The notes below the pieces were generated by a model. The model was given only the letters and a program-made list of their open reading frames with translations, was not told where the DNA came from and did no database searches. Of a stretch of 64,000 nt of DNA, positions 51,223-60,124 are shown piece after piece. The position numbers and the translations under genes were made by a program. This stretch comes from Thermoclostridium stercorarium subsp. stercorarium DSM 8532. GTDB lineage: Bacteria; Bacillota; Clostridia; DSM-8532. The DNA is taken from the NCBI RefSeq assembly GCF_000331995.1, contig NC_020134.1, positions 2,454,627-2,518,626 of the forward strand. Reading direction: 5' to 3'. Within the stretch, counting starts at the first letter, position 1; each line of letters starts with the position of its first letter.

Positions 51223-51819
51223 CTCCTTCGCAATTTCCCACAGATATATGGAAGCCGTCGTACAATACGGGGAATAAAGGGATCGGTATTCGTCAAATTT
51301 TTCTTTTGTGAGCCTGTCAATGCCATGGAGTTTCATTAGCCCTTTCCTGATACCAAAGTCGCTGAAGCTTAAAACATTCGGCCTGGCAAGGGAAAATATC
51401 AAAAGCATTTCCGCAGTCCATATACCAACGCCCGGGAGGGTTGTAAGAATGTCTATCACCTCCCGGTCGGGTTTGGCTTTAAGGCCGCCAAAGTCAACTG
51501 TTCCGTTTACAGCGGCCTCTGCAATTTTCCTTATATATTCAGCCTTTCTTAAAGACATACCGCAGGCCTTAATCTCTGAAATATCAAGCTCGGCCAGCCT
51601 TTCGGGCGCTATTTCTCCCGCCCTGGCGACCAGCCTGTTGAACACGGTATCCGCCGCCTTTCCTGTAATCTGCTGTCCGACTATGCTGTAAACAAGGGCC
51701 CGGAAGGGATCGGGAATAATCCGGCGCTTAACGAAACCAATCCTGTCAATCGCTTCTCCAAGCTTTTTATCCCGTTCCTTCAAATATTCTGTTTCTTTTT
51801 CCCCATATTCGAAATACAC
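51217..51819 (-). CDS. AlkA-like HhH-GPD DNA glycosylase
   Basis: A 200-residue DNA glycosylase of the HhH-GPD superfamily, close to 3-methyladenine DNA glycosylase II without the N-terminal AlkA domain. The helix-hairpin-helix and catalytic region is clear: LPGVGIWTAEMLLIFSL, then LSFSDFGIRKGLMKLHG with the catalytic Asp. A VGQQITGKAADTVFNRL segment fits the base-flipping domain. It starts with GTG at 51819 after a GGTGAT. Its end overlaps prsW by 6 bases in convergent orientation. With the fusion protein nearby it strengthens the DNA-repair character of this region. Confidence 0.85.
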   Translation of the reverse strand: MYFEYGEKETEYLKERDKKLGEAIDRIGFVKRRIIPDPFRALVYSIVGQQITGKAADTVFNRLVARAGEIAPERLAELDISEIKACGMSLRKAEYIRKIAEAAVNGTVDFGGLKAKPDREVIDILTTLPGVGIWTAEMLLIFSLARPNVLSFSDFGIRKGLMKLHGIDRLTKEKFDEYRSLYSPYCTTASIYLWEIAKES

Positions 51820-51852
51820 CGTTGATCACCATATACCCCAATTTTCGGTAAA

Positions 51853-54336
51853 TTAGTTTGTTTCATATACCTTGACCAGGCAAACGGGGCCAATCAGACC
51901 TGATTTAAGTTTCGCCCCGCTGATTTTGTTTGCCATGGAATTTGTTACTTCTGCACGGACGGTGTTCACGCCCGATTTCATCCAGCGTGTAATGTCAAAA
52001 ACATAAGGTTTCCACATTCTTACACCTGCGTCGTGTCCGTTAATATACAACCGGACTATTTCATGTACCTCTCCCAGATCCAGCAGATACCTGCAGTTGC
52101 CTTTTTCACTCTGAATGAATGACGTCTCGTAAATCAACGTTCCCGTAAAAGCATCCATGCCCGGCCATTCGGTCCATGAAACCAAACTGTTTTCCCTTTC
52201 TTTAATCAGCCTTTGGTTGTCAAAAATGCTCCAGCACAGCTGAAGTTCCTGCTTCTGCACCTTTCGGGCGAAACCTTTGACTCCAGGCACGGCTTTTTCG
52301 GACCGATCAATGCAGACTACAAGGCTTTCTCTCCGCGGAAGGCTTATTTCAATGCTCATATCATTCTCACCGCAAGCTATCGGATCAATTTCGGTCACCG
52401 CACCCCTCCACGCGTCCCAGAGCTCAGCCCTCCCCGTTATTCTGGTCCGGAGCACAGTATTGATTGTGTTTTCGCCTTCGTTTGTGAGGACATAAAGGTG
52501 GCACCCGCCCTTTACCACATGGCTAACCCTTAAATCGGGATGACGGGGTTCAAAGGAATAATCATATCCCCCGTGCTCTTTGATAAATTCTATAAACTCT
52601 TCCGGGCTGCTTACAGACTCAAATCCCAGCAAATTATCTTTGTTGGCGCCGTCATTATAGACAACGACTTTCCCGCCTTGACGGATAAACACCGAAAGCC
52701 TATCTTTCACCTCATCTGAAAGGATGTCTGGCTCCTCTATTACCGCTACCGTATATTCCTGTTTCTCAATTTTTATCCTGCCGCCTTCAATTTTGCATTT
52801 TTCGGAAAGCAGAAGTTCGGTTTCAAGGTAATTGAACTCCATCTGGTTCCGGTAAAGGTGTTTTGCCGCTTTCCACGGAAGACCGCTGCTTCCGCAAAGA
52901 ATACAGACATTCGTCTGATTTACCGAGTCGGTCATAATAAAGCACATTCTTTTAATATAGTCGGAAACAAAATTATAATATTTCCACCATACATTATTGG
53001 GCCCGACATCGGGCGGCCTTTCTCCGAAACGCCTTTCACCTTCAATTGAGTAAAAGAAGGCATGGGGATACAGCAGATTCACACCCCGCACAAACATCCA
53101 ATCCATATACCATTTCATGTCGTCCATCGAAAATGCCCAGTGAATGCCTTCAGGGCCGCAGCATCCAAAGCATTCGTTCGAGTTTCTGCGCCTGCCCCGG
53201 TGCCGCGCGGAGTCTGAAGAGCACTTTGCCATTGTGCTGTGTTCTCCTTCAATTCCCCTGTTATTCTCGGGGGCAACCCATCTCCATACAATATCCTGCC
53301 CGGGTATGTGAAAATATTTCAAAAGACCGATCTCGTCGCTTTTTTCGGGGTGTCCTGTTAAAGCAATGCCGTGTTTTTCACACCACTCGGAAATTTGCCT
53401 GTAATAGGACCATTCAAGTCTGAGATTTACGGCATTACTGTAATTCCTTCGGATTTCTTCGGTTTTCCCGCCGCATTCCCACCATAACGCGGGAAGGCTT
53501 GTTTCTTCGTTACCAGCCGATATAAAGCATTCCAGGAAATCATCGGTCCACGGTATCAGTCCTTTTCTATGGTTTCTTCCAAGAATGCACGGCTCATCTG
53601 TAAACATTGCAATTACCGTGTTTCCGAAATACTTCTTCAACACCTGGTAATATCTTTCATGGGTAATTTCTATGAAAGCTGCAACAGCATCGGGGTTTAA
53701 AAGATCTGCAGAAGGCGGTGCAAAGGGTTCTCCGTCGTCTTCGCCGAAATGAATTCCCCTTATTGTGCCTCCTGAAAAGCACAGCGTAAAAACCACCAGT
53801 GACCATTTTCCGTCTTTCGGCACCTTAAAGCGCACTTTTCCATTTTCCGCATGAAGTTTTTTGGTGCTTTCATAAACAAAGGAATCGGCAGACTTCTTTT
53901 CTACGGCAAGAATTGAAACAATCCTCTCGTTATTGGGAATGGGAAATTCTATTTCGTCAATATCATCCAGCGGATATTCGGTCATGCTTAAACCTTTTGA
54001 GGCATACTCGGGATTTTTCTTAACCACAAGTCCGTGGGCGGAACCTGACGGATACATGCCTTCATCATAGAGAACCACTTTCATTCCAAGCCGTGCTGCT
54101 TCGGCAACGGCGAACCTGACCAGTTGCATGAACCTGTCGGAAAGGTATTCAATATTCTTCGGTATTCCTATTCTCGGGTGTATTACAAAACCCATCACGC
54201 CCTTTTCCCTGAAATCATGAATCTGCCTTCTTATTTCCTCTTCATTCAGTGAATCATTCCAGAACCAGAAGGGAATTGGGGTGAATTCGTCGTCCGGGTG
54301 CAGAAATTTTTCCTTAAGCGCTTTGATCATACACAT
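51853..54336 (-). CDS. large glycoside hydrolase (GH106-like, with GH2-type jelly roll)
   Basis: An 827-residue protein. The first part looks like a TIM-barrel glycosidase: FWFWNDSLNEEEIRRQI, GVMGFVIHPRIGI, VVLYDEGMYPSGSAHGL and TDEPCILGRN, similar to GH106-type rhamnosidase relatives. The C-terminal part (about 690-827) is a GH2-like sugar-binding jelly roll with YLLDLGEVHEIVRLYING and YVFDITRWMKSG. No signal peptide is present, so it works in the cytoplasm. Family and substrate are a guess from style; alpha-rhamnosidase is one possibility. The ATG at 54336 follows AAAGGACAG. It is 40 bases after the nitroreductase gene. Confidence 0.6.
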   Translation of the reverse strand: MCMIKALKEKFLHPDDEFTPIPFWFWNDSLNEEEIRRQIHDFREKGVMGFVIHPRIGIPKNIEYLSDRFMQLVRFAVAEAARLGMKVVLYDEGMYPSGSAHGLVVKKNPEYASKGLSMTEYPLDDIDEIEFPIPNNERIVSILAVEKKSADSFVYESTKKLHAENGKVRFKVPKDGKWSLVVFTLCFSGGTIRGIHFGEDDGEPFAPPSADLLNPDAVAAFIEITHERYYQVLKKYFGNTVIAMFTDEPCILGRNHRKGLIPWTDDFLECFISAGNEETSLPALWWECGGKTEEIRRNYSNAVNLRLEWSYYRQISEWCEKHGIALTGHPEKSDEIGLLKYFHIPGQDIVWRWVAPENNRGIEGEHSTMAKCSSDSARHRGRRRNSNECFGCCGPEGIHWAFSMDDMKWYMDWMFVRGVNLLYPHAFFYSIEGERRFGERPPDVGPNNVWWKYYNFVSDYIKRMCFIMTDSVNQTNVCILCGSSGLPWKAAKHLYRNQMEFNYLETELLLSEKCKIEGGRIKIEKQEYTVAVIEEPDILSDEVKDRLSVFIRQGGKVVVYNDGANKDNLLGFESVSSPEEFIEFIKEHGGYDYSFEPRHPDLRVSHVVKGGCHLYVLTNEGENTINTVLRTRITGRAELWDAWRGAVTEIDPIACGENDMSIEISLPRRESLVVCIDRSEKAVPGVKGFARKVQKQELQLCWSIFDNQRLIKERENSLVSWTEWPGMDAFTGTLIYETSFIQSEKGNCRYLLDLGEVHEIVRLYINGHDAGVRMWKPYVFDITRWMKSGVNTVRAEVTNSMANKISGAKLKSGLIGPVCLVKVYETN

Positions 54337-54376
54337 AACCTGTCCTTTATTTTTTTTATTGCCGAACCAAGAAAAC

Positions 54377-54880
54377 TTATCTGTAAATGACCAGTTCCTC
54401 AAGAGCCTTTCTCCTTCTGGGGGTCTGTTCTCCCTTAGGATATCCCAGCGGAGTTAATACAATGGGTTCCAAATTGTTTCCAAGCTCCAGGACTTCGGCA
54501 GCGGCCTTCGGATCAAACGCTCCAATCCAGCAGGTACCAAGGCCTAACGCCGTCGCCGCAAGAATTATGTGATCCATAACGATTGTGGCATCGACATCTG
54601 CAAAACTTTTCTGATCGCTCCTTACCCAGCCCTTGCCTTTTTCGGCACAGACAGCAATTATATAGGGTGCCTCGGCAAACCAGCCCCGGGGGTATATTTT
54701 CCTAATCTCTTCCTTTCGGCCTTCGGTTTTGGCCACCACCACCTTAAATGCCTGCAAATTGCAAGCTGTTGGTGCAAGCCTTGCAGCTTCAAGTATTTTC
54801 TGTATTTTTTCAGCTTCAACTTCATCGGGGAGATAGGATCTTACACTGTACCTCCTGTTAATCACATCGAAAAAATCCAT
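54377..54880 (-). CDS. nitroreductase family protein
   Basis: A 167-residue flavin-dependent oxidoreductase of the nitroreductase family. The FMN-binding motif RRYSVRSYLPDEV opens the protein, followed by AARLAPTACNLQAF, then ALGLGTCWIGAFDP and LTPLGYPKGEQTPR, which are the usual FMN contacts. The substrate is unknown; such proteins reduce nitro groups or quinones with NAD(P)H. The ATG at 54880 has AAAGGAGG. It is the first gene of an operon with the large glycosidase, which is an unusual pairing. Confidence 0.88.
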   Translation of the reverse strand: MDFFDVINRRYSVRSYLPDEVEAEKIQKILEAARLAPTACNLQAFKVVVAKTEGRKEEIRKIYPRGWFAEAPYIIAVCAEKGKGWVRSDQKSFADVDATIVMDHIILAATALGLGTCWIGAFDPKAAAEVLELGNNLEPIVLTPLGYPKGEQTPRRRKALEELVIYR

Positions 54881-54941
54881 AATCAAACCTCCTTTTTATA
54901 TGCAGCTGACCAATTACGATTAATTTATTCCGTCATAATCG

Positions 54942-54970
54942 AATATATTTTATATACCCCAAAATGTCAA
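54942..54970 (-). promoter_or_regulatory. promoter of the nitroreductase-glycosidase operon
   Basis: On the minus strand TTGACA (54970-54965), a 17-base spacer and TATATT (54947-54942), about 60 bases before the ATG. The rest of the 54881-55171 gap holds the divergent start of the coiled-coil gene; I see no other feature. Confidence 0.7.
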
Positions 54971-55171
54971 TTTACATCCCGGAGCCTGAAGATTTCGTCT
55001 TTATAATTTCATAGTGGAAGATTTTCGGGCAACATGATATAATTTCTTACATGAGCATTATTTGTTTTATAACGGCTTTTAAGCGGTGTCGTAAGGTCGA
55101 GGCTCTTTAGGATCTTTAAGTAAAGCATGCGGGTAATCAGTAAGCATTATCTTTCCGGGGGTTGTAGTGTT

Positions 55172-56290
55172 GTGCTGGCAAAAAGATTTGGTTTTTTCAT
55201 TATAATTGCCGTCATAATAGCCCTAATTTCCGCAAATATTCTTTCCGGTCAGGTTTTAAGCCAGGTCCAGCCAATAACCGAGGTCGAAGAAAAGCTTCAG
55301 GATATCTCCGAAATTGAAAAAACCGTGCTTGAAAATCTGTTTACCCTTTCCCAGCAAATAGAGGAAACCGAAAGGCAAAAGGAAAAAATCTCTGCGGAAG
55401 TTCAACGGTTGAGGAGCGATTCAGAAAAACTTGCAAAGGAAATTGAAGAAAAGCAAAATACATACAACAGCCAGCTCAATGTCCTTAAAAAAGTGCTCGT
55501 AAGTTACCAAAGGAAAGGCCCCGCGTCTTTTCTCGAAACAATTCTGAAATCGGAAAATCTATCGGATTTCATTCAAAGTTTGAATATCATACGTCAAATA
55601 AGCCGAAATACAGATGAACTGCTGAACAGGCTGGAAAGCAGGAAAAAGGAACTGGTTTCCGAAAATGAAAAACTGAAAGCAAAGGAAGAAGAACTGGAAA
55701 AGTATATTGCCGAGCTTCAGAATACTTTGGATGAAATGTACGCATTAAGGGAGGAACAGGAAACAATACTCAATTCCGTAGGCGAGGCCAGGGAGATGTA
55801 TCAAAACGAATTGCAGCGCCTTCAGCAGGAGTGGAATGACTTAAAAGTATTGTTTTCGGAAATCGTGGAATATTTCACCGAAATAGCAAAAAGGGGAGAC
55901 TTCCCGGTTGAAGCTCTGAATCTGAAAATCAGTTTTCCGAAAATATCAGGTAAAATATATGATCAGACACTGAACTCGATTTGGGAAAAACAGTCCGATC
56001 TCCCCAAAATGGTGTTTGAATTCAGACCCGAAGGAATATGGGTTAACGTTCCGGAAAAACAGTTATCCCTCCGCGGGATTTTTAAAATTGAAAATAAAAC
56101 CCTTTTAAAATTTGAAGTGGAAGAAGGCACATTTTGCGGTATGCCCCTTACCGAGGCGTCCATTGCGGAACTGTTTAAAAACGGGCAGATAGTTATAAAT
56201 TTCGAAGAAATAATGGCGGGAAGCGTGACTTTGGAATCTGTTGAAGTTTTTGACGGATACCTGGAATTCGTAATAACACCAAGCTTTTGA
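55172..56290 (+). CDS. FtsEX-linked membrane-anchored coiled-coil protein
   Basis: A 372-residue protein with an N-terminal signal/anchor helix (about residues 5-27), a long coiled coil (about 40-245; EETERQKEKISAEVQRLRSD and EKLKAKEEELEKYIAEL) and a beta-rich C-terminal domain (about 250-372). The coiled coil resembles those of PcsB/CwlO/EnvC, which FtsX uses to control peptidoglycan hydrolases. However, no NlpC/P60, CHAP or M23 hydrolase domain is present; the C-terminal part instead loosely resembles lipid-binding DUF2993/LmeA-like sheets. It starts at GTG 55172 (GGGGG upstream); the frame reaches ATG 55127. It lies 22 bp before ftsE, in one operon. Confidence 0.7.
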   Translation: MLAKRFGFFIIIAVIIALISANILSGQVLSQVQPITEVEEKLQDISEIEKTVLENLFTLSQQIEETERQKEKISAEVQRLRSDSEKLAKEIEEKQNTYNSQLNVLKKVLVSYQRKGPASFLETILKSENLSDFIQSLNIIRQISRNTDELLNRLESRKKELVSENEKLKAKEEELEKYIAELQNTLDEMYALREEQETILNSVGEAREMYQNELQRLQQEWNDLKVLFSEIVEYFTEIAKRGDFPVEALNLKISFPKISGKIYDQTLNSIWEKQSDLPKMVFEFRPEGIWVNVPEKQLSLRGIFKIENKTLLKFEVEEGTFCGMPLTEASIAELFKNGQIVINFEEIMAGSVTLESVEVFDGYLEFVITPSF

Positions 56291-56312
56291 CAAATGCATG
56301 GAGGATAGCGGT

Positions 56313-56990
56313 ATGATTGAGGCCACCAATGTTTCTTTAAGATATGGCGACGGCACCCTTGCCCTTCACGATGTAAACCTGAAAATAAAACAGGGAGAAT
56401 TTGTTTACATTGTAGGGCCCAGCGGTTCGGGAAAAACCAGTCTGCTCAAGCTTTTAATGGGTATGGAGTTTCCTACGTCGGGCTCCCTTTATGTAATGGA
56501 TCAGCTTATGGCAAAAAGTGAAATCAGAAACATAAGGAAACTCCGCAGGAAAATTGGGCCGGTTTTTCAGGAATTCAGGCTTATTCCGGGAAGAACGGCC
56601 TTTGATAATGTATTGATAGGCATGCGTTTCTTGGATATTCCGAAACGCCAGATGATGGATAATGCAAAAAACTCTCTTGAAAAAGTAGGGCTTGGGCACA
56701 AGGCTTCGGTAATGGTGGATAAGCTTTCTTACGGGGAAGCCCAAAGGGTCGCAATAGCAAGAGCGGTGGCCAGGAAGCCCTCGCTGATTCTTGCCGACGA
56801 GCCTACAGGCAATCTGGATTATGATAATGCAATCAATATCATGAACCTTTTTTATACGTTGAAAGATAAAAACACCACCGTACTTGTCACAACCCATGCA
56901 ACGCATTTAATCGGAAATTACAAAGATGCCACAGTCATTCGTGTTGAGCAGGGCAATATTACCGTTGAACGCCGGGGTGAACACATATGA
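56313..56990 (+). CDS. ftsE: cell division ATP-binding protein FtsE
   Basis: A 225-residue ABC ATPase that, with FtsX, transmits ATP hydrolysis across the membrane to control peptidoglycan hydrolases during division or growth. It has Walker A GPSGSGKTS (about 36-44), the signature LSYGEAQRVAIARA (a Tyr in place of the usual Gly) and Walker B LILADEPTGNLDYD. GGAGG lies before the ATG at 56313. It overlaps ftsX by 4 bases. Placement between the coiled-coil gene and ftsX supports FtsE over a generic ATPase. Confidence 0.88.
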   Translation: MIEATNVSLRYGDGTLALHDVNLKIKQGEFVYIVGPSGSGKTSLLKLLMGMEFPTSGSLYVMDQLMAKSEIRNIRKLRRKIGPVFQEFRLIPGRTAFDNVLIGMRFLDIPKRQMMDNAKNSLEKVGLGHKASVMVDKLSYGEAQRVAIARAVARKPSLILADEPTGNLDYDNAINIMNLFYTLKDKNTTVLVTTHATHLIGNYKDATVIRVEQGNITVERRGEHI

Positions 56991-57856
56991 AAAACGCTTC
57001 ATACTTTTTAAAAGAAGCCATAAGGATAGTCCTTACCAATAAGCTTTCAAACCTGTTTTCCTTTTTGGGAACCGCCCTTATTCTGTTTTTGCTTGCCCTC
57101 GTTATAGCCATCTGGAGCATAAGCAGCCAGTTGACCAGAATGCTTAGGGATGAGGCCGAAATTAATGCATATTTTAACAAGGCTGCTGCAAATACCGAGG
57201 AACTGCTTAATTTAATCCGGCAAATTGACGGAGTACGGGAAGTAAGGCTGGTCAGCGAGGAAGAAGCCAAAATACGCATGGAAAAAATTTTGGGCGAAGA
57301 GTCGGGTATACTTGACCTGTTTGATGAAAATCCCTTTGAAGCCTACTTTGAGGTGAAAATTGAGCTCGAAAAGCTGGATTCCGTTTTCACTCAAATATCC
57401 TCCCTTCGCGGGATAAATTACGTACGGGAAAACAGGGAGGTCCTTGAAAGAATTGAAGGGATAACGAAAGCCTTTGAGGTTCTCGGCTATCTGGTCATAG
57501 CAGCGGTAAGTATAACCACTCTGATAATTATATCCCATATGATAAGACAGGGTATCTATCAAAACCGCGAACAAATCCGGACCCTTGTGCTTTTGGGAGC
57601 TCCCGACAATTTTATCAATTTCCCTTACATATTGCTTGGTTTTTTGCTCACCTTCTGTGGAGGAATCGTTGCAACGGTATTTATCAACATATTAATAAAT
57701 CAGGGATATTCAAGGCTCAGCAGCACTATCCCCTTCATACCGCTGCCGCCCAGGAACCAGCTGGTTTACGGGCTCAGCATATTCCTCCTTTCGGTAAGCG
57801 CATCCCTTGGAATACTGGGCAGTTTATTCGGTGTTTCCACATCAAAGAAGAGTTAG
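56987..57856 (+). CDS. ftsX: cell division protein FtsX
   Basis: A 289-residue membrane protein of the FtsX type with four helices: about residues 22-47, then an outside loop of about 120 residues (50-165), then about 166-190, 210-240 and 260-285. The outside loop is where FtsX binds its coiled-coil partner. LGTALILFLLALVIAIW and the C-terminal pair match the family. It starts in the 4-base ATGA overlap with ftsE. The partner is expected to be the coiled-coil protein encoded first in the operon. Confidence 0.88.
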   Translation: MKNASYFLKEAIRIVLTNKLSNLFSFLGTALILFLLALVIAIWSISSQLTRMLRDEAEINAYFNKAAANTEELLNLIRQIDGVREVRLVSEEEAKIRMEKILGEESGILDLFDENPFEAYFEVKIELEKLDSVFTQISSLRGINYVRENREVLERIEGITKAFEVLGYLVIAAVSITTLIIISHMIRQGIYQNREQIRTLVLLGAPDNFINFPYILLGFLLTFCGGIVATVFINILINQGYSRLSSTIPFIPLPPRNQLVYGLSIFLLSVSASLGILGSLFGVSTSKKS

Positions 57857-57868
57857 GGCATATATAAA

Positions 57869-58972
57869 CTATCTGTAATACACCGAATAGCCCATTTGTT
57901 TCAGGATTTCATAACTTCTTTCCTGGCTTTCGCGATCATAGAAACTTATAGCCAGCGCCCCGCCTTCCATTTCACGGCTGTTATTGATGCCTATGTTTTT
58001 GATGTTAATCCGGTGTTTGCCCAGCTCACTTGCTATGGATGCAATAACGCCGGGCTTGTCCTCCACATCCACCGTAATGTCATACGTTTTTATCAAAGCC
58101 CCGACTCTTCTGTCGGAGAAAGAATCCCTGTATTCCTTTGCGTCCTTAAACAATTGCCTCAACTTTCTATCATCATTGCTGTTTAATGCTTCAACGAAAG
58201 AATTGATATTTTTTGCGAACTCCCCAAGAACCCTGATTATATTATCTTTGTTTGTAAGGCAGATACTTTCCCATACCGCCGGCTCGGAAGAAGCAATCCT
58301 TGTAATGTCCCTGAATCCTCCGGCAGCCAGCGTATGCATCAGTCTGTCGCTGCCGTCCAGCCCCTTTATTGTATTAACCAGCGCGCTGGCTATTACATGA
58401 GGTACATGGCTGATGGCCGCGGTGGCATAATCATGGACATGCGGATCAATTATTACCGGCAGCGCCCCCAATAATTTAAGAAATTCAGAAAGTTTATTTA
58501 TGTAAACCTCATCAGTTCCCTCCAGAGGAGTTAAAACATAATACGCGTTTTCAAACAGCGTATGTCTTGAAGCCCTGTATCCCGATTCTTCGGAACCCGC
58601 CATAGGGTGTCCGCCTATAAACGGGCAGGAAAGTTTCAATTTTTTCACCGTTTCCATAACATTGCCTTTCGTACTGCCCACGTCTGTCAGAATACAGTCT
58701 GATTCCACTATTTTGTCCAATTGTTTCACTATTTCGGGTATGCTCTTTACCGGCACACATATAAAAACCATTTCACAGCCTTTAAAGGTTTCATCAATGC
58801 CTTGTGCCGCTTTATGGATAGTGCCTTCCTTTAATGCCAGCTCCATTGTATTTTCATTCTGGTCATAGGCAACAACCGTTTCGCACAATCCTTTTCTTTT
58901 TACTGCCTTGACCAGCGAACCGCCGATTATTCCAAGACCTATAACACCTATTTTTTTAACTGAGCTTCCCAT
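57869..58972 (-). CDS. tyrA: prephenate dehydrogenase with ACT domain
   Basis: A 367-residue enzyme of tyrosine synthesis that oxidatively decarboxylates prephenate with NAD+. The Rossmann motif VIGLGIIGGSLVKAVKRKG opens the protein, GGHPMAGSEESGYRAS carries the substrate-binding His, and a C-terminal ACT domain (about 295-367, TVDVEDKPGVIASIASELG) is the likely site of tyrosine feedback. The ATG at 58972 is 15 bases from an AAGGAG that lies in the tail of the pseudogene; a TTG at 58984 is only 3 bases away. The exact start is therefore uncertain. It follows the peptidase E pseudogene. Confidence 0.88.
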   Translation of the reverse strand: MGSSVKKIGVIGLGIIGGSLVKAVKRKGLCETVVAYDQNENTMELALKEGTIHKAAQGIDETFKGCEMVFICVPVKSIPEIVKQLDKIVESDCILTDVGSTKGNVMETVKKLKLSCPFIGGHPMAGSEESGYRASRHTLFENAYYVLTPLEGTDEVYINKLSEFLKLLGALPVIIDPHVHDYATAAISHVPHVIASALVNTIKGLDGSDRLMHTLAAGGFRDITRIASSEPAVWESICLTNKDNIIRVLGEFAKNINSFVEALNSNDDRKLRQLFKDAKEYRDSFSDRRVGALIKTYDITVDVEDKPGVIASIASELGKHRINIKNIGINNSREMEGGALAISFYDRESQERSYEILKQMGYSVYYR

Positions 58973-58973
58973 A

Positions 58974-59668
58974 TTACAAAACAAATTCTCCTTCTTCCAG
59001 TTCTATTTTTATTAATTTATTGTCCGATACTTTCAGCAAATATGCCTTCCTTCCCCTGTCTTCGTTCAATATTCTGTAACGGCCGTCTGTCTCGACCAAT
59101 GACGTTCTATCCTCCAGCGCTATTCCCGGGATGGTTTCGTTTCTCATCATTTCATCAAAACTTTCCCTTCCCTCTTCATTATAATGAGGGCAATGCGCGG
59201 CAGGTATCAGCCCCAGCCCGTATGCGCGCACATAATCCCACTGTTCTGGGTTTATAAACCAATCACTGTCGCTGTGTCCAAACACAAACCAGCAAATCGC
59301 CCCGGCACTTAAACCAGACAACACAATCCCCTTTTCGTATGCTTATTTCAGATATTTATCCACGCCATGTTTCCAGCATTCTTACGGTGTCACCGCCACC
59401 TACATAAACGATATCAGAACCAAGAATCATGTCTCTGATCTGCCCGGCACTGTATGTATTTGACACAAGGCATAATGCGTCCGCACTGCAGCCCAGTTCT
59501 CCGAATCTGCTTTAACCAGCTCAATATATTCTTCTGCGTCTCTGCTTACGGTGGGTATGAAAAGCAATTTCGGATTTGCCTTTCCCGACAGTTCAACAAT
59601 AAATCTGTTAATCCCTGTGTTTCACCTTTTCTGAGTTCACCGCCGCCAATGGCAACAATCTTCCCCAT
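58974..59668 (-). pseudogene. peptidase E-like (S51) pseudogene
   Basis: The sequence encodes the parts of a peptidase E/cyanophycinase-type S51 protein, but broken across frames. An intact start (ATG 59668 with GGGAGG upstream, MGKIVAIGGGELRKGET) is followed by a frameshift near 59612-59618, then the family stretch IVELSGKANPKLLFIPTVSR. A second shift is near 59507-59515 and a third near 59355-59366, then an in-frame TAA at 59343-59345 where family members have a Glu codon. The 3' part (58974-59324) keeps the catalytic GLSAGAICW motif and an unbroken frame. Four lesions in 700 bp make sequencing error unlikely, so the gene is dead. Confidence 0.8.
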
Positions 59669-59894
59669 AATTGAACCTCCCACGCCGGAAAAACCCCATC
59701 GTGTTACACCGGGAAGATTTTCAGTTTCCTTGTGTTTTTCAGCAATTCAATTGTATTTATAAATTTTTCGGCCAATATCGTTTTACTCATTATATAACAA
59801 AATATTCCAATACTCAATATTTGCTGCGGGAATCACGCCTTACAAATATAAATCCGAAGTTGTTAATTAATTAACTATTTTCATAATACCGGTG

Positions 59895-59923
59895 TTGACA
59901 ATACTTATTTTTGAATGTAGAAT
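59895..59923 (+). promoter_or_regulatory. strong promoter upstream of speD
   Basis: TTGACA (59895-59900), a 17-base spacer and TAGAAT (59918-59923). The speD start is at 60125, so the leader RNA would be about 195 bases, which is long. The leader is AT-rich, with a small hairpin near 60064-60082; I found no known riboswitch core in it. Confidence 0.65.
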
Positions 59924-60124
59924 TTACTATGTTCTTGGGGTTTAGCCTTAACGGATTATTATTACTTAACAAAAGGTTTACAATCTTTTTTACTTTTTTC
60001 CTTGGCCTTTTTGGTAATACCATTTGATTTAATATTAAATTAATAATCTTATGTTAGGTTTTCTTGGCTGTGAACCAAAGATTTTGTCCGTAATATTATA
60101 AATCTAAAAGAAGGGGGTATTGGG

